Notes under the pieces: model-generated
Databases searched by the model: none
The model's input: only the letters and a program-made list of their open reading frames with translations
Told to the model about the DNA's origin: nothing
Part shown: in pieces, positions 1-9,281 of the stretch
How positions within the stretch are numbered: position 1 is the first letter of the stretch
Layout: each line of letters starts with the position of its first letter
Position numbers and translations under genes: made by a program
Origin: G963662605 sp963667005
GTDB taxonomy: Bacteria > Bacteroidota > Ignavibacteria > Ignavibacteriales > Ignavibacteriaceae
Direction of reading: 5' to 3'
DNA length: 64,000 bases
Assembly (NCBI GenBank): GCA_963667005.1
Contig: OY762937.1
Span: 2,666,001-2,730,000, forward strand

Positions 1-1111
1 TACTCCAGAATTTGAACGTAAAAGCGTCAACTATTCAGACGGTGCAAACGGCGACGAAGGCGGTATGAGTATTGTTCGTTCAGGTAAGGGTATTGATGAA
101 TCAATGCTCGTCTACAAATATACTGCTCATGGCCTTTCCCATGGACATTATGATAAGTTGTCTTTTAGCTATTATGATAACGGTGATGAAATCGTCCGTG
201 ATTATGGTTCTGCACGTTATGTAAATGTCGATCAAAAATGGGGCGGAAGGTACTTACCAGAAAATAAGTCATTCGCTATGCAGACCATTGCTCACAATAC
301 GCTGGTTGTGGACGAAAAAACACAGTTTGGCGGCAAAATTTCCGTATCGGAGAAATACCACCCTGATGCATATTTCTTCTCGATTGATAATCCGAAATTT
401 AAAGTAACCAGTGCAAAATTTGTTGATCCGACAAATCCGGTAAAAATTCAGCGAACGTTAGCACTTGTGTCAATTGCCGAAATTGCAAAACCGGTAGTAA
501 TTGACGTCATCAGGGCTGAATCTGATAAAGTACACACTTACGATATTCCTGTATATTATGCCGGCGAGTTTATTTCTACAACGGTGAAATACACAGCAAA
601 TGATAAATCACTTAAACCTCTTGGCAAAGACAGCGGATATCAACATCTCTGGAACATGGGGTCCGGTACAGTGGATTCTACTTTGCAGGTAACCTGGCTG
701 AAGGGTGACAGATTTTATTCATTAACTGCATCTGCCGATAGCACTACAAACTTATTTTTTGTAAGGGCTGGAGCAAGTGACCCGAAATTTAATCTTCGCA
801 ATGACCCGGCTTTCATTATTCGAAACAAGGAAAAATCATTTGCAATTGCTTCGGTAATCGAGCCGCATGGTAAGTATGATAGTGTAAATGAATTTACACA
901 GGATTCGTATCCACAACTTCAATCAGTTAAAGTTTTAAAAGATGGTACTGATTTTACCGCTGTAGAGATTCAGGGTAAAAACAATATACATTATCTTCTA
1001 ATTATCAGTAATAACGATTCATCTTCCAAGTCGATGCATAACTTTATGCTGAACAGCATCAGTTATAAATGGACCGGGCAAGTATATTTTGAGAAATACA
1101 AAGGAGAATAG
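1..1111 (+). CDS. Oligoalginate lyase, PL17-like (heparinase II/III fold), C-terminal part, cut by window edge
   Basis: The frame is open from base 2 to the stop at 1111, so only the last ~370 residues are seen and the true start lies left of the window. The conserved block HGHYDKLSF followed by DYGSARYVNV, GGRYLPENKS and QTIAHNTLVVDE matches my knowledge of PL17 oligoalginate lyases: the His-rich part belongs to the central beta-sheet domain that holds the metal and lines the active site. PL17 enzymes are exo-acting; they cut oligo-alginate to unsaturated monouronate. The rest of the protein is a beta-sandwich, and it ends without a T9SS sorting domain, so it is probably periplasmic. A start codon at 65 exists but lies inside the conserved domain and is not the real start. 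The stop is followed within 2 bases by kdgF, so the two are one operon. Confidence 0.8.
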   Translation, partial: TPEFERKSVNYSDGANGDEGGMSIVRSGKGIDESMLVYKYTAHGLSHGHYDKLSFSYYDNGDEIVRDYGSARYVNVDQKWGGRYLPENKSFAMQTIAHNTLVVDEKTQFGGKISVSEKYHPDAYFFSIDNPKFKVTSAKFVDPTNPVKIQRTLALVSIAEIAKPVVIDVIRAESDKVHTYDIPVYYAGEFISTTVKYTANDKSLKPLGKDSGYQHLWNMGSGTVDSTLQVTWLKGDRFYSLTASADSTTNLFFVRAGASDPKFNLRNDPAFIIRNKEKSFAIASVIEPHGKYDSVNEFTQDSYPQLQSVKVLKDGTDFTAVEIQGKNNIHYLLIISNNDSSSKSMHNFMLNSISYKWTGQVYFEKYKGE

Positions 1112-1112
1112 T

Positions 1113-1466
1113 ATGGCAGAATTAAGTATTGATGCAGTAAAAAATTTCGTTTTTAACGACGAAATTGAGTGGGAAGAAGTTGGCCCTGGTGTACGGAGAA
1201 AACTACTTGCTTACGATAAAGATTTGATGGCTCTTATAGTTGAGTTTAAAAAAGACTCTATAGGTTATCTTCATAAACATTATCATACTCAAATATCATA
1301 TATCGTATCAGGTTCTTTTGAAGTTACCATAGGTACTGAAAAGAAGGTACAAAAAGCAGGAGATGCATATTATCTGCAGTCAAATATCGAGCATGGCGTT
1401 GTTGCTCTGGAAGATAGTTTACTCGTTGATATTTTCACTCCGGCTCGCGAAGATTTCATTAAATAA
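1113..1466 (+). CDS. kdgF: KdgF, cupin for 4,5-unsaturated uronate conversion
   Basis: A 117-residue single-domain cupin. The HxHxHxQ block (His54, His56, His58, Gln60) and a later IEHGV His form the usual cupin metal site. KdgF proteins catalyse ring opening of the unsaturated monouronates released by pectate and alginate lyases, giving the linear 5-keto/4-deoxy product that a reductase then takes to 2-keto-3-deoxygluconate. The ATG at 1113 follows AAGGAG (1101-1106) at good spacing; a longer reading from 1089 would overlap the upstream gene and has no such site. The position between an oligoalginate lyase and a hexuronate-type transporter, with kdgK downstream, supports the role. Confidence 0.85.
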   Translation: MAELSIDAVKNFVFNDEIEWEEVGPGVRRKLLAYDKDLMALIVEFKKDSIGYLHKHYHTQISYIVSGSFEVTIGTEKKVQKAGDAYYLQSNIEHGVVALEDSLLVDIFTPAREDFIK

Positions 1467-1495
1467 GCATACATACTCTTACTAAGGAACATTGC

Positions 1496-2767
1496 TTGAA
1501 AAAAGTAAAAGGATTCCGGTGGGCTATAATTAGTCTCATCGCTTTAGTCACAGTAATTAACTATATCGACCGAAATGCTTTGTCTATTATGTGGCCGGGC
1601 ATTTCAAAAGATCTTGGTATGACCAAAGATCAGTACACGATGATTGTAACCTTTTTCATGATAGCATATGCGGTCAGTCAAAGTGTTAGCGGTAAAATTT
1701 ATGACAAAATCGGCACCCGTTTCGGTTTTGTATTTTCAATCGTTATCTGGGCGTTTTCCTCTGCATTTCAGGGGTTAGCACGTAGTATGGCTTCCTTCGG
1801 GTTCTTGCGTGCAACCTTGGGTTTTGGAGAAGCCGGAAACTGGCCGGGAGCTACAAAATCAGTAGCTGAATGGCATCCGGTGAAAGAAAGAGCTTTAGCG
1901 CAGGGTATTTTTAACGCTGGTGCTTCAATCGGCGGTATTATATCACCTCCGTTGATCGCTTACCTGTATGTCACTTTCGGATGGAGAGTTACATTCCCGA
2001 TTATTGCCACATTCAGTTTGATATGGCTTATTCCTTGGCTGCTCATCAATAAAGGCCTTCCGAAAAATCATCCATGGGTTTCCGAAGAGGAGAGAGAATA
2101 TATTCTTTCCGGACAGCCTGCTGCAGCAAAGTCAGATGAAAAAGTACTGAAATGGTCAGAGTTACTAAGTTATAAAAAAACTTATTCGGTAATTGTATCC
2201 AGATTCTTTCTTGATCCAATCTGGTGGATGTTCGTTGCATACCTGCCCATTTATCTGAATGAGCGCTTCGGTTTTGATGTGAAGCACATAGGTTATTTTG
2301 CTTGGGTACCGTATGTCGGCGCTGCACTTGGTAGTTTCCTTGGCGGCTGGGCATCGGGACACCTTATCAAAAAAGGATGGACTGTTGATCGAGCTAGGAA
2401 AACAGTAATCATCATCGGCAACATTATTTGTTTACCGCCTTTGATTCTCAGTGCATATGCATTTACTCCAATTTCGGCAGTCATCCTCATCGCCGTTATT
2501 TTGTTCGGATTCCAGGTTTCAATTAACAATATTCAAACACTTCCGAGTGATTACTTAACAGGCAAATCAGTCGGCTCATTAGCCGGGCTTGGCGGCACGA
2601 GTGCGGTCTTAGGTACTATTATTATGATGCAATTAGTCCCTTGGCTGACAAAAACAAGCTGGTTTTCATTCTTTATGGTCGGTGGAGCATTGGTTCCACT
2701 TGGAGTGGCTGCGGTCCTCATTTTTAGCGGTAACATTGAAAGAATTCAGTTAAAAGAAAATAAGTAA
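1496..2767 (+). CDS. MFS hexuronate-type transporter (anion:cation symporter family, ExuT-like)
   Basis: 423 residues with about 12 hydrophobic segments. The N-terminal NYIDRNALSIMWP stretch and the loop SGKIYDKIGTRFGF are typical of the ACS branch of the major facilitator superfamily (ExuT, GudP, DgoT), and GFGEAGNWPGA is the conserved TM4-region signature. The likely substrate is an uronate or the unsaturated monomer made by the PL17 enzyme, moved across the inner membrane with protons. The start is TTG at 1496, 7 bases after AAGGA (1484-1488); no ATG fits. It follows kdgF by 29 bp in the alginate locus. The precise substrate is inferred from neighbours. Confidence 0.82.
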   Translation: MKKVKGFRWAIISLIALVTVINYIDRNALSIMWPGISKDLGMTKDQYTMIVTFFMIAYAVSQSVSGKIYDKIGTRFGFVFSIVIWAFSSAFQGLARSMASFGFLRATLGFGEAGNWPGATKSVAEWHPVKERALAQGIFNAGASIGGIISPPLIAYLYVTFGWRVTFPIIATFSLIWLIPWLLINKGLPKNHPWVSEEEREYILSGQPAAAKSDEKVLKWSELLSYKKTYSVIVSRFFLDPIWWMFVAYLPIYLNERFGFDVKHIGYFAWVPYVGAALGSFLGGWASGHLIKKGWTVDRARKTVIIIGNIICLPPLILSAYAFTPISAVILIAVILFGFQVSINNIQTLPSDYLTGKSVGSLAGLGGTSAVLGTIIMMQLVPWLTKTSWFSFFMVGGALVPLGVAAVLIFSGNIERIQLKENK

Positions 2768-2792
2768 AATTTAAAGGTCACTTACGCTCGTC

Positions 2793-5390
2793 ATAAAGTC
2801 GGCTCTCCGGGTTATTATTGTTGCTTTCATTATACAGCAAAGCTTATACGCGCAATATGATACGTATACAGGTTTTGTTGTACCAACTACGGCGGTGCTT
2901 CCTTCAACTGAAAAGCATCCATCGTTGTGGTTTACGTCAGATAAAATTGCAGATCTGTACGCTAAAAGGAACGCAAGCACCTACACCCAGACAATATGGT
3001 CGCGTTATACGAGCGATGTAAGTACTTACAAAAAAGTGGAAGCTGCCTCAACAGATGAAAACGATCGCCCAAGAATGGCGAAGATTGAAGCATTCACTTG
3101 GGTTATGACCGGTGATACTGCGGCGAAAAGAAAAGCGATAGATTGTCTTTTACGTGCATATGATAACGTTCCGCGGACAGCGACTGCTGCTGATTTCGGC
3201 GATAGCTATGACGAGATTTACAGAGCCACATGGCTCCAAAACTATTGCGAAGCTTACGACTGGATGCAAGGTCAATTATCTACTGTTCAAGATACTACAA
3301 TTCGAGGCAAGATTATAGCTGAAGTTTTACTTCTGCGTAACAATATGGTCGCAGGCGTAAAGTATGCACCACGTCCCCATAATCACCGCTCAAAACCTGC
3401 CTGGGCAATAGTAACTGCCGCATTGACATTCAGCTCGGATTCGCGGGCGGCAGACTGGCTTACGTTTGGTCTTACTCAAGCTAATACGGTTACTAAGTAC
3501 ATGTATAGTGATGATGGTATCTATCGTGAAGGATCTCATTATAATGTGTATAGCATGGTCAATATGATACCGTATTTATGGCACTATAAAAATGTATCCG
3601 GTGTAGATCATTTCCCATATTTCCAAAAAGCTTTTGAAATGCTGGTTCGTATACGCGACGGGAAGGGGTGGATTCCTAACATTGAGGATGGTTATGTACA
3701 TCCAATTCCGTCACAGTTAGTTGCCGCCGCTTATAAGACGACATCAACTCCACTGCACCCGACAGCTCCACTATCCGAAATATTACAGTGGAACTGGGCG
3801 AACACATCATTTTTTACAAAAGACTATACCGGCGCAACAACTGATGTCGTATGGAGCATTGACGAGTTTATAACGTATGATCCAACAATAGCTTCAACTA
3901 TACCGCAAATAAGTGCAACACAAAGAACAAATAGCGGTATCGTAATTTTCCGGGATAGTGCTTCTTACACGGCAACACCATCACGCTATTTACTGTTTCA
4001 TGGAGTAGCTGAATGTGATAATCATCAGCATCCGGATTTACTAAGTTATGTCCTTGAATATAACAACACTATTTTAGCAACAGATGCGGGATACGGTGCT
4101 GACGGTTCCTCTGACGCAAAAAGAGCGTGGTACACTTCCAATACGGCGCATAATATTGTAACTGTAGATACGATTGGACCTCAAGACCTCGCAACAAATA
4201 TTCCCCCGAAAGATGTTCAATTTCTGAACTCACCCTTTTATGACTTTGCTGAGAAACAGGCAATAACAGTTGCAACCAATGGTACTATCAAAAGAGGTAT
4301 AGCATTCCCGAATAAGAAATACTGGGTCGTATATGATTTGGCCACTGCTTCATCGAAATCCGTTTATCGTTTGAATATTCACTCTCGCGGTACAATGAGC
4401 CGCACGGATAATAAAATCAGCTGGTTAACGGGTACTGATAATTATGGTACGCCACAGAAGCTGCATGCATTTGTGCTCACTTCAGGTAAAAAAACTATTA
4501 CAAATAAAACCGGATGGACTTCTCTTTGGAAAGATTCTGTTGCACAATCTTATGTAGAGATAGCTCAAACTGATACTAATGTCGCATTTATACACCTCCT
4601 TTACCCGGATGTTTCAACAAGTACTTTCCCGGTGGTATCGGATTTGAGCACTAACGGAGTTATATCGTTTCAAGTGAGTGGGAGTGAAGTTGACCAGTTT
4701 AGTTTACAGAAGGTCAATAATACCCTCACTGTAGGCAAGCTTACGACAAACGCAGTATTCAGTTGGATTTCAAACAGCAACAGTTCACTCAGCAAATATG
4801 CAGTAACCAGAGGTACTTCTTTAAAATGGGATGGTATAGAGCTGCTTCAATCTGATTATCAGATCACCGCTGCAGCTGATTTGTCTAACCGGGATAACAA
4901 CATCCTCTTTGTTGACACCTTAGCACAAAATACAACCATTCGATTTTTACCGACGAAAAGTGCAGATAGTATCACTAAGGTCCTCTATAATGGGACATCA
5001 TTATCGTTTAGCAACACGAACGGTATGATTGTAGTTACAATAAACGGAACAGGCAAGCTTGAATTTCTTTCTGGGTTGAATAATATACGGGGTGCTCAGA
5101 ATTCGTTAAAAAAAAACTTCGGGATTAAGGGAAATTTCCCAAATCCATTTAATCCGTCAACAACAATTCATTTTGCGGTTGCAGAAGGAAAACATATTCA
5201 ACTTAAGGTTTTCGACCTATATGGCAGGTTAGTTAAAAGTTTATTCGATGGCATGGGAACCGATGGCCAAATGAATATTCAGTGGGACGGGACAGACATT
5301 TCTGGGAGGAATGTTTCATCCGGGATATATTTTTTTGAATTGACGGATGGAATTTTATATGACCGAATTAAAGGTCTGCTATTAAAATAA
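2793..5390 (+). CDS. Secreted heparinase II/III-fold polysaccharide lyase with T9SS sorting domain; non-canonical start
   Basis: The body (about 830 residues from the GTG at 2895) has an alpha/alpha-toroid half with NHRSKPAWA and EGSHYNVYS, then a beta-sandwich with DNHQHPDLLSYVLEY, the heparinase II/III pattern of PL15/17/39-like lyases; the exact PL family is uncertain. The last ~85 residues are a T9SS type-A sorting domain (NFPNPFNPST, ending KGLLLK). The GTG start cuts off an obvious signal peptide: in-frame codons from 2793 read (M)KSALRVIIVAFIIQQSLYAQ. Between the in-frame stop at 2772 and the GTG at 2895 there is no ATG, GTG, TTG or CTG. The best start is the ATA codon at 2793, with AAAGG at 2773-2777. 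An alginate-specific role is inferred from the locus. Confidence 0.75.
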   Translation: MKSALRVIIVAFIIQQSLYAQYDTYTGFVVPTTAVLPSTEKHPSLWFTSDKIADLYAKRNASTYTQTIWSRYTSDVSTYKKVEAASTDENDRPRMAKIEAFTWVMTGDTAAKRKAIDCLLRAYDNVPRTATAADFGDSYDEIYRATWLQNYCEAYDWMQGQLSTVQDTTIRGKIIAEVLLLRNNMVAGVKYAPRPHNHRSKPAWAIVTAALTFSSDSRAADWLTFGLTQANTVTKYMYSDDGIYREGSHYNVYSMVNMIPYLWHYKNVSGVDHFPYFQKAFEMLVRIRDGKGWIPNIEDGYVHPIPSQLVAAAYKTTSTPLHPTAPLSEILQWNWANTSFFTKDYTGATTDVVWSIDEFITYDPTIASTIPQISATQRTNSGIVIFRDSASYTATPSRYLLFHGVAECDNHQHPDLLSYVLEYNNTILATDAGYGADGSSDAKRAWYTSNTAHNIVTVDTIGPQDLATNIPPKDVQFLNSPFYDFAEKQAITVATNGTIKRGIAFPNKKYWVVYDLATASSKSVYRLNIHSRGTMSRTDNKISWLTGTDNYGTPQKLHAFVLTSGKKTITNKTGWTSLWKDSVAQSYVEIAQTDTNVAFIHLLYPDVSTSTFPVVSDLSTNGVISFQVSGSEVDQFSLQKVNNTLTVGKLTTNAVFSWISNSNSSLSKYAVTRGTSLKWDGIELLQSDYQITAAADLSNRDNNILFVDTLAQNTTIRFLPTKSADSITKVLYNGTSLSFSNTNGMIVVTINGTGKLEFLSGLNNIRGAQNSLKKNFGIKGNFPNPFNPSTTIHFAVAEGKHIQLKVFDLYGRLVKSLFDGMGTDGQMNIQWDGTDISGRNVSSGIYFFELTDGILYDRIKGLLLK

Positions 5391-5426
5391 AATACTGATT
5401 ATTTACAATTTTTCGAAAGGTTTCCA

Positions 5427-6365
5427 ATGAATCTTATCTCATTCATAAGAAAACAAAATCTACTTTTAGTATTAGGTTTGGTCTTAATTGCTAACAGCCT
5501 CACAAGCGCACAAACCCGATTAATGGAAAACTCCCGCTGGCAAAAAAAATATAGTAAACTGTATGATGCTCACATTGATATAGTATACCACACGATAGAC
5601 ACTATTCAGGTAAAACTTGATTTATATACGCCTAAAGACAAGAAAGAAAAAACTCCGGTGCTCATGTATATGCACGGCGGTGGATGGTCAAAGGGTACAA
5701 AAGATTCAATGACTTCACAGCTTTCACATTATATGGCAAGTAACTTTGCTATAGTAAATGTTAATTATCGCTTATTTAATCAGGGTTTGGCTCCTGCGGC
5801 TGTTATTGATTGCCGTTGTGCACTGGCATGGATTTATGAAAATGCTGATAAATACAACTTTGATGTGTCAAAAATCGTTATTAGCGGTGGTTCGGCTGGT
5901 GGACACCTTGCATTGATTACCGGTATGTTGCCCGCAAAATCGGAATTTGATACCGAATGTGGCTATAAAGGTGATTTGAAAGTCGCAGCCATTGTTAACT
6001 TTTACGGAATTGCTGATGTAAAAGACATTTTAAGTGGTGAAAATAGAAAAGGTTATGCAGTAAGATGGTTAGGTGATCAGCCTAATAAAGAAAAAATTGC
6101 TGATAAAGTTTCAGCGATAAATTATATAAGAAAAGATTTGCCACCAACATTCACTGTTCACGGTGATGCTGATCCAACCGTACCATACCAACATGCAGTA
6201 AGAATGCAAAAAGCATTGACTGACGCAGGTGTAGTGAACGAATTTATGACAATTCCCGGTGGCCAACACGGTAAATTTACAAAAGAAGAGATGGTAGATA
6301 TCTATAAAAGAATAGATGCGTTCATCGAAAAAAATCTAAACATTAAAATGAAATCTGAAGACTAA
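5427..6365 (+). CDS. Secreted alpha/beta-hydrolase esterase (BD-FAE/acetyl-esterase-like)
   Basis: 312 residues with an N-terminal signal peptide ending near TSAQ. The oxyanion-hole motif HGGGW, nucleophile elbow GGSAGGH, the acid loop HGDADPTVP and a final GGQHGKF give a full Ser-Asp-His triad of the carboxylesterase/lipase branch used by bifunctional acetylxylan/feruloyl esterases. AAAGG sits 6 bases before the ATG. It lies between a lyase and kdgK in the alginate locus, so a reasonable role is removing O-acetyl groups from alginate or another ester-decorated uronan before the lyases act. That substrate is inference; there is no T9SS tail, so the protein is probably periplasmic. Confidence 0.8.
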   Translation: MNLISFIRKQNLLLVLGLVLIANSLTSAQTRLMENSRWQKKYSKLYDAHIDIVYHTIDTIQVKLDLYTPKDKKEKTPVLMYMHGGGWSKGTKDSMTSQLSHYMASNFAIVNVNYRLFNQGLAPAAVIDCRCALAWIYENADKYNFDVSKIVISGGSAGGHLALITGMLPAKSEFDTECGYKGDLKVAAIVNFYGIADVKDILSGENRKGYAVRWLGDQPNKEKIADKVSAINYIRKDLPPTFTVHGDADPTVPYQHAVRMQKALTDAGVVNEFMTIPGGQHGKFTKEEMVDIYKRIDAFIEKNLNIKMKSED

Positions 6366-6386
6366 GGAATTATGGAGATTATTAAT

Positions 6387-7421
6387 ATGAAAACAAAAGT
6401 AGTAACGTTCGGCGAAATTATGCTCCGGTTATCGACACCGGGCTTCAAGAGATTTGTTCAATCCGATTCATTCGACGTTAATTACGGCGGTGGCGAGGCT
6501 AACGTTGCGGTAGCATTAGCTAATTACGGCTTTGAATCATACTTTCTTTCAAAACTGCCCAAACATGAAATCGGACAATCTGCTGTTAATGCAATGCGGA
6601 AATATGGCGTCCATGACGATTATATTGTTCGTGGCGGTGACCGTGTTGGAATTTACTTTCTTGAGACCGGTGCAAGCCAGAGAGCTAGCAAAGTCATTTA
6701 TGATCGAGCAGGTTCTGCAGTTACAACACTTAAAAAAGATGAAGTTGACTTTGATGCCATATTCAAAGATGCAAAATGGTTCCATTGGACAGGCATTACA
6801 CCTGCTTTGGGAAAAGACTCTCAGGAAGTTTTAGCCACTGCTTGCGAAGTCGCAAAGAAATATGGCGTCACAATAAGTACCGACCTTAATTATCGAGCAA
6901 AATTATGGTCAACTAAAGAAGCACAAGCTGTCATGGTTCCTTTAATGAAATATGTTGACGTTTGTATTGCAAATGAAGAAGATGCTGAAAAGAGCCTTGG
7001 GTTCAAAGCTGGCAAAACAAACGTTGATAGTGCTGAACTTGATGAGCAAGGATACTTCGCACTAGCCGAGCAATTAAAATCTACCTTCGGTTTTAAAACA
7101 GTTGCAATCACTCTTCGTGAGAGCCATTCAGCTTCACGCAACGGATGGAGCGCATTGCTACATGACGATAAAGATTGCAAAAAGCCTTATCGGTCAAAAC
7201 GTTACGATGTACAATTGATTGATCGAGTCGGAGGAGGAGATTCTTTCGCAAGTGGATTGATCTATGGATTATTGACAAAAGACAATACTCAGAGTGCCTT
7301 AGAATATGCTGTCGCAGCTTCATGTCTAAAGCAAACTATTCCCGGTGATTTTAACCTCGTTTCAATTGACGAAGTTGAAAAACTCGCAAAAGGCAGCGGC
7401 TCAGGCCGTGTTGAACGTTAA
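6387..7421 (+). CDS. kdgK: 2-keto-3-deoxygluconate kinase (PfkB family)
   Basis: About 344 residues. The N-terminal GEIMLRLSTP, the sugar-binding NYGGGEANVAVALA and the C-terminal anion-hole/ATP motif DRVGGGDSFASGL are those of PfkB kinases of the KdgK type. It phosphorylates 2-keto-3-deoxygluconate, the common product of alginate and pectin breakdown, to KDPG in the cytoplasm. Two ATGs compete: 6372 lies only 3 bases from AAGGA, while 6387 is 9 bases from GGAG and starts right before the conserved domain, so I chose 6387. It is 6-20 bp downstream of the esterase and clearly in the same operon. The aldolase partner is not in the window. Confidence 0.9.
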   Translation: MKTKVVTFGEIMLRLSTPGFKRFVQSDSFDVNYGGGEANVAVALANYGFESYFLSKLPKHEIGQSAVNAMRKYGVHDDYIVRGGDRVGIYFLETGASQRASKVIYDRAGSAVTTLKKDEVDFDAIFKDAKWFHWTGITPALGKDSQEVLATACEVAKKYGVTISTDLNYRAKLWSTKEAQAVMVPLMKYVDVCIANEEDAEKSLGFKAGKTNVDSAELDEQGYFALAEQLKSTFGFKTVAITLRESHSASRNGWSALLHDDKDCKKPYRSKRYDVQLIDRVGGGDSFASGLIYGLLTKDNTQSALEYAVAASCLKQTIPGDFNLVSIDEVEKLAKGSGSGRVER

Positions 7422-7481
7422 GTTACTTCAATTACCAATAAATCTTAATTAAGTAGTGTAAACGACAAAGGATTTTGCTAC

Positions 7482-9251
7482 ATGAAAAAGTCGTCTTTTT
7501 TTATAAGCTTCTGTTATGTATTATGTCTTACAGGTTTAGTTTCAGCTCGAATCATCAGTGTTTCAACAGCGGCAGCTTTCAAAACTGCTGTTGCTACAAA
7601 CCTTGCACCCGGGGATACAGTTGAGCTTGCTGATGGCACATATGATCTTAACGCTTATTTGAATGCTGCTGTTAGTGGCACTGCAGAGCTCCCAATTCTC
7701 ATCAAGGCTAAGAATACAGGTAAAGCGATCTTCATCAATAAATCATATTTTGATCTGAAGAATGTTAATTACATTACAATTCAAGGATTTGATTTTAAGA
7801 GCGCGGATGGCACAGCATTTAAAATTGAGAGTTGTACTTATGTCCGAATAACTAGAAATATATTTCACTTAGTCGAGTCAACGGGCTCGGCCTGGATTAT
7901 TATTCAGGATTTATATAATGCGACTTCAGCTATTAGTAGTCACAACCGGATAGATCACAATCTTTTTGAAAATAAGGTGCTTACCGGTAATATGATTCGT
8001 ATAGATGGATTTCAGGGAACACCAACCAGAAGTTCTCAATACGATGTGATTGATCATAATCATTTTAGAAATACGGGTCCAAGAATCACGAACGGTATGG
8101 AAACTATCCGCATGGGGGTAAGCAGTCTCTCTTCAACTCCGGGGTATGGTATTGTTGAATATAATTTGTTCGAAGATTGTAATGGTGATCCGGAATTTGT
8201 TTCCGTAAAAACAGACGACAATATAGTCCGTTATAACACATTCATTCGTTGTATGGGCACATGCTGTCTCCGTCAGACAAGCAGATCCTCCGTATACGGA
8301 AATTTCTTTTTGGGGCAGGGAAGAGATAGTACGGGAGGCGTCAGAGTATATCGTTCAGATAATAAAATATATAATAACTACTTCTCAAATTTACGTGGAT
8401 TTACCTGGGATGCTGCTCTAACTGTAACCGACGGCGATGCTGACAGTTCAAGTACGAGTCAATCAAGCCACTTTCGTTCAGTAAGAACAAGTTTTGTCAA
8501 TAATACCTTGGTTAATAATTACCATAACATTGAAATAGGTTATACCAACAACGGCAATTATTCCAAACCGCCGAAAGATTTACTCATAGCCAACAACATT
8601 GTTGTCGGTTCTGAAAATCCGTTCTTTATTTACTACGCAACTCCGCTAAGCCAAACGATTTCCGGAAATATTATGTATCCTACAGGAACAGCTACACTCG
8701 GTATAACAGCAACTGCTGCTCAGGTAAACGTAGCAGACCCGCAGCTGCAATTTGCCGATAGTATTTATCGGTTGACAGCTTCTAGCCCGGCTATTGATGC
8801 AGCTCCATTTGCATATAGTTATGTGCTTGGTGATATTGATGGCCAACCCAGAACCGGTGCAGTTGATATTGGCGCGGATGAGTACTCAACTACGACTATT
8901 GTTAATCATCCCTTGTCGGCCTCTGATGTTGGGCCGTATAGCGCTGAACAGGTTGTAACTTCTATCAAATCATCACCAATGAAGCAGGTAGGGTTTGCAC
9001 TTCAGCAGAATTACCCTAATCCATTCAATCCATCCACTTCTATAAAGTTTTCTGTGCCGGGTAGAGAGTTTGTTTCTATTACAGTATACGATGTTGCCGG
9101 CAGACAAATTAAAATGTTGACCAATAAAATATATGATGCCGGTGCTTATACTATTGGTTTTGAATCCGGCAATCTACCGTCTGGAATGTATGTATATAGA
9201 ATGCAGGCAGGTTCCTATATGCAATCGCGCAAAATGATTATTGTTAAATAA
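7482..9251 (+). CDS. Secreted PL6 alginate lyase (chondroitinase-B-like) with T9SS sorting domain
   Basis: 589 residues: signal peptide ending near LVSA, a right-handed parallel beta-helix (residues ~25-440) and a T9SS type-A sorting domain with NYPNPFNPST near residue 510 and a terminal KMIIVK. The PL6 catalytic pair can be seen: Lys243 in SVKTDDN and Arg264 in CLRQ, 21 residues apart, as for Lys250/Arg271 of chondroitinase B. PL6 enzymes cut alginate, often at MG or G blocks, by beta-elimination with Ca2+. Preceded by AAGGA about 10 bases before the ATG. Being a T9SS cargo, it should act at or outside the cell surface and feed oligomers to the PL17 enzyme at the start of the locus. Confidence 0.88.
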   Translation: MKKSSFFISFCYVLCLTGLVSARIISVSTAAAFKTAVATNLAPGDTVELADGTYDLNAYLNAAVSGTAELPILIKAKNTGKAIFINKSYFDLKNVNYITIQGFDFKSADGTAFKIESCTYVRITRNIFHLVESTGSAWIIIQDLYNATSAISSHNRIDHNLFENKVLTGNMIRIDGFQGTPTRSSQYDVIDHNHFRNTGPRITNGMETIRMGVSSLSSTPGYGIVEYNLFEDCNGDPEFVSVKTDDNIVRYNTFIRCMGTCCLRQTSRSSVYGNFFLGQGRDSTGGVRVYRSDNKIYNNYFSNLRGFTWDAALTVTDGDADSSSTSQSSHFRSVRTSFVNNTLVNNYHNIEIGYTNNGNYSKPPKDLLIANNIVVGSENPFFIYYATPLSQTISGNIMYPTGTATLGITATAAQVNVADPQLQFADSIYRLTASSPAIDAAPFAYSYVLGDIDGQPRTGAVDIGADEYSTTTIVNHPLSASDVGPYSAEQVVTSIKSSPMKQVGFALQQNYPNPFNPSTSIKFSVPGREFVSITVYDVAGRQIKMLTNKIYDAGAYTIGFESGNLPSGMYVYRMQAGSYMQSRKMIIVK

Positions 9252-9281
9252 TTTAAATCGGACATAATAAACGGAGTTAAT

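Noticed and set aside
2818..3021. 67-codon frame overlapping the start of the heparinase gene
   Set aside because: It overlaps the signal-peptide region in another frame, has no ribosome-binding site and no protein-like character.
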